Origin: Lepidurus packardi | Taxonomy: Eukaryota; Arthropoda; Branchiopoda; Notostraca; Triopsidae | NCBI GenBank assembly: GCA_023053545.1 | Contig: JAKZAN010000006.1 | Span: forward strand, 253,001 to 317,000 | DNA: 64,000 bases | Reading direction: 5' to 3' | Part shown: positions 61,911-64,000 of the stretch, one piece after another | Layout: each line of letters opens with the position of its first letter | Numbering within the stretch: the first letter of the stretch is position 1 | Translations under genes and position numbers: made by a program | The notes under the pieces: generated by a model | Database searches by the model: none | What the model was told of the DNA's origin: nothing | The model's input: only the letters and a program-made list of their open reading frames with translations

Positions 61911-64000
61911 TTATTCCCTAAGATTGTATTTTTTTATTCAAACAAATAAATAAGAAAAAAATAAATGTTCAAAGGCCTACGGAGGGAAGAAGATGCCCAT
62001 AAGAGGAGGGCATAAGAGCCAAGAGGTGGTTTAACACTGTCAAGAATGGACTGACCGAGATTACCACGTAACCTGAAGGGCGCTTCCTTGGTCAAAAGGG
62101 GGGCGAGAATAAAAGCTGAAGCACTTGGCGCTTGGGGAATTCTTTTTGCCCCTCCTTGCCCTCTTTCTTTAGGTCCGTTCAAGCACCCAAAAATACTCAC
62201 TGATAAGGAACAGGAAGCTAGGGAAGAGAGGCGAGAGAGAGAAGGTGTATTTTTTTATTATTTAGCTGGACTTGGGGATAGTCCCCAAAGAAAAGCACAT
62301 ACAATAGAGGGGTAAATTTTAAAGATTTACTTGTGATTTTTTTTTATATAGAGATATAGATATTTTGTGTAGCTTTCGTGAACGTCTTCTGGAGGTTCCA
62401 ATGCTGCCTGGAGTGCAGATAGACCTTTTTTAAGGTCAAGAAGGCTGCACAAAATAAGTTTGGACATGATTTCTATCAGGTCAGCCGTAATGTGTGTATT
62501 TCTAGCGTATTTCTAACGTACTATACTCTTCTAATATAAAGGTTAAGTGCTTTGCGGGATTTAGGGTTCTTTAGGTCCTCAGATAATTTTGTTATGGCTA
62601 ATAATGCAGTATTTGAGGGTTACGATAGTATTGCTGCAGTAGTAGCCTGCAGTAATTGTATCCTTCTCTTGGAGTATCAAGTGGTCTAGTAAGTGTGGTT
62701 TGTAATGTTTGTCCGTTAAGGTGAATTTTTATGAAAATTAGCTTGGGATATATTTTATGATACCTATAGAATTGCAGTAATATTGCTGCAGTAATGCAAT
62801 TCATTTAATGTTTTTTTTTATTATATCTTAACGCGCTGTGTCATGTCCTTTCACTTGTAGTTTCTAGCTTCTAGGAAAATTGTCTAGAAAAATAGCTGTT
62901 TAGCTACTGATATAACTGCAGTAATATTACTAGTATTGCAGTAATATTATTTCTGCCTTTCTTTCGCATTCTATAAAAATTCTTCTGAAGTCTAGATCTG
63001 TCCCCTTTAGTGCTTCTAGTGCTATAGTGCATCTAAAATGCATCCAAATTTCTCAAAATTCTCAGATTAGCTCTATAACTGCAGACATATAATTTCTTCC
63101 CACCTTATTCCATATCCCTCGTTTCTTCTCTTTCTAACTCCCTCCGATTAGGATTACTGCCATTTCAGCCATTCTAATTCAAAAGCGATTCGCTCCCTCT
63201 TTCTCTCTCGCTACACATAGTAATATAGTAATAGCCAGTCAGTAATAAGGTTAAACGCAACCCATATTAGCTCGTAAACTGTGACCAAATCCAAACCCGG
63301 TGTACTTTGTCAACTCCACGAAATCCAAAAATGAAAAAGAAAAGTTGGTGTACAGCACTTGGCAATCCTGGCGCGCGTCAGAAAAGAGCGCGTGGCACGG
63401 AGTGGAAGAAAACTTGTTTAATTCCAAGGGAACGAAATTTTGGGGGGGGGGGGGGTGAGGGGGGCGAAACGAACACAAGGAAATATGGTATATGCAGAAG
63501 TATGATTATTACTTCGACACTCTGGGGAACGCCGAGTCATTTCTCCGCGTGATGAAAGGCACCACATCTTGCATCTTACTGCCAACGTGCTGCATATCAA
63601 TGCTGAGGTTTAATTACCGCCTTGGCTGCCTGGGCCCTTCCCACCCTCCCTCTCCACCCCGCTTACACGGTACCGGGCGGCCCATACTCGGAGCAAAGCA
63701 AGAGCGAGGGGGTTTTCCTTCCAGAAAACGTAAGTAAGCAAAGGAGGGTAAGTTTGGCACAAGCTTTCTGACGTGTGTTAAGGCCAACAGTCATAGACGC
63801 TGGTTCTGGTACTTTCCCCCACCCTTCACTTGAAAAAGAGGCCTCTTTTGCATAAAACCCTCATATCTTTCCATTCTCCAACCCTTTGGAAAGTTATACA
63901 TATTACTGCGGCGGTGAAACTCGTGCAACTCGTGTAAAGTTGGGACGTAGACACAAGGACTACAAACAGTCGGGGTTGCACTAGTCCCATCCTTTAGTCG
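61911..64000. other. Right edge, no gene seen
   Basis: CTGCAGTAAT sites near 62634, 62647, 62786 and 62918, and a G run at 63441-63452. Open frames are short and lack family features. Confidence 0.45.

Overview
This is a eukaryotic, almost certainly metazoan and probably arthropod, genomic window. Genes are split into exons with canonical GT/AG borders, and many introns are only about 50-105 bp. The multi-membrane proteins at 21-28 kb most resemble insect/crustacean GRINA (Nmda1) proteins. The species cannot be named from the sequence; a crustacean or another arthropod with compact introns is my best guess. Exon models below were built by hand from splice borders, reading-frame phase and remembered family sequences. 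No search was run.

Layout. 1-3487 (-): 5' part of a long, disordered, Ser/Arg/Glu-rich protein that runs off the left edge. 7361-8309 (-): a two-exon Not/NOTO homeobox gene with an eh1 repressor motif. 9958-14561 (+): an eight-exon adhesion GPCR with signal peptide, C-type lectin-like domain, Ig-like segment, hormone-receptor-like segment, GAIN/GPS and 7TM. 15369-19702 (-): a complete ten-exon ARMH3 (C10orf76) orthologue; one of its introns has been expanded by a roughly 154-bp tandem repeat. 21047-27732 (+): three tandem paralogues of the TMBIM/GRINA (Lifeguard) family, with a small cysteine-rich ORF in the leader of the second. 28795-38329 (-): a MYT1-family CCHHC zinc-finger gene, eleven exons recovered, 5' end not found and 3' end ambiguous. 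From about 38.4 kb to the right edge I find no convincing protein-coding gene, only stacked tandem repeats, satellites and low-complexity DNA.

The genes do not form one pathway. NOTO and MYT1 are developmental/neural transcription factors, ARMH3 is a Golgi PI4KB partner, the TMBIM proteins are ER/Golgi membrane calcium and cell-death regulators, and the GPCR is a surface receptor. ARMH3 and the first TMBIM gene lie head to head with about 0.4-0.5 kb between them. The GPCR and ARMH3 genes are convergent.

The most unusual signal is non-coding. The palindrome CTGCAG in an AT-rich frame (ATTWCTGCAGWAAT-like) recurs dozens of times, inside unrelated tandem arrays, in introns and between genes. 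A second recurrent motif, GCTCAACAATGAAA, occurs in both orientations at 6.6-7.0 and 37-41 kb. A dimeric 60+61 bp satellite, several 80-180 bp arrays and two fold-back elements complete the repeat landscape.
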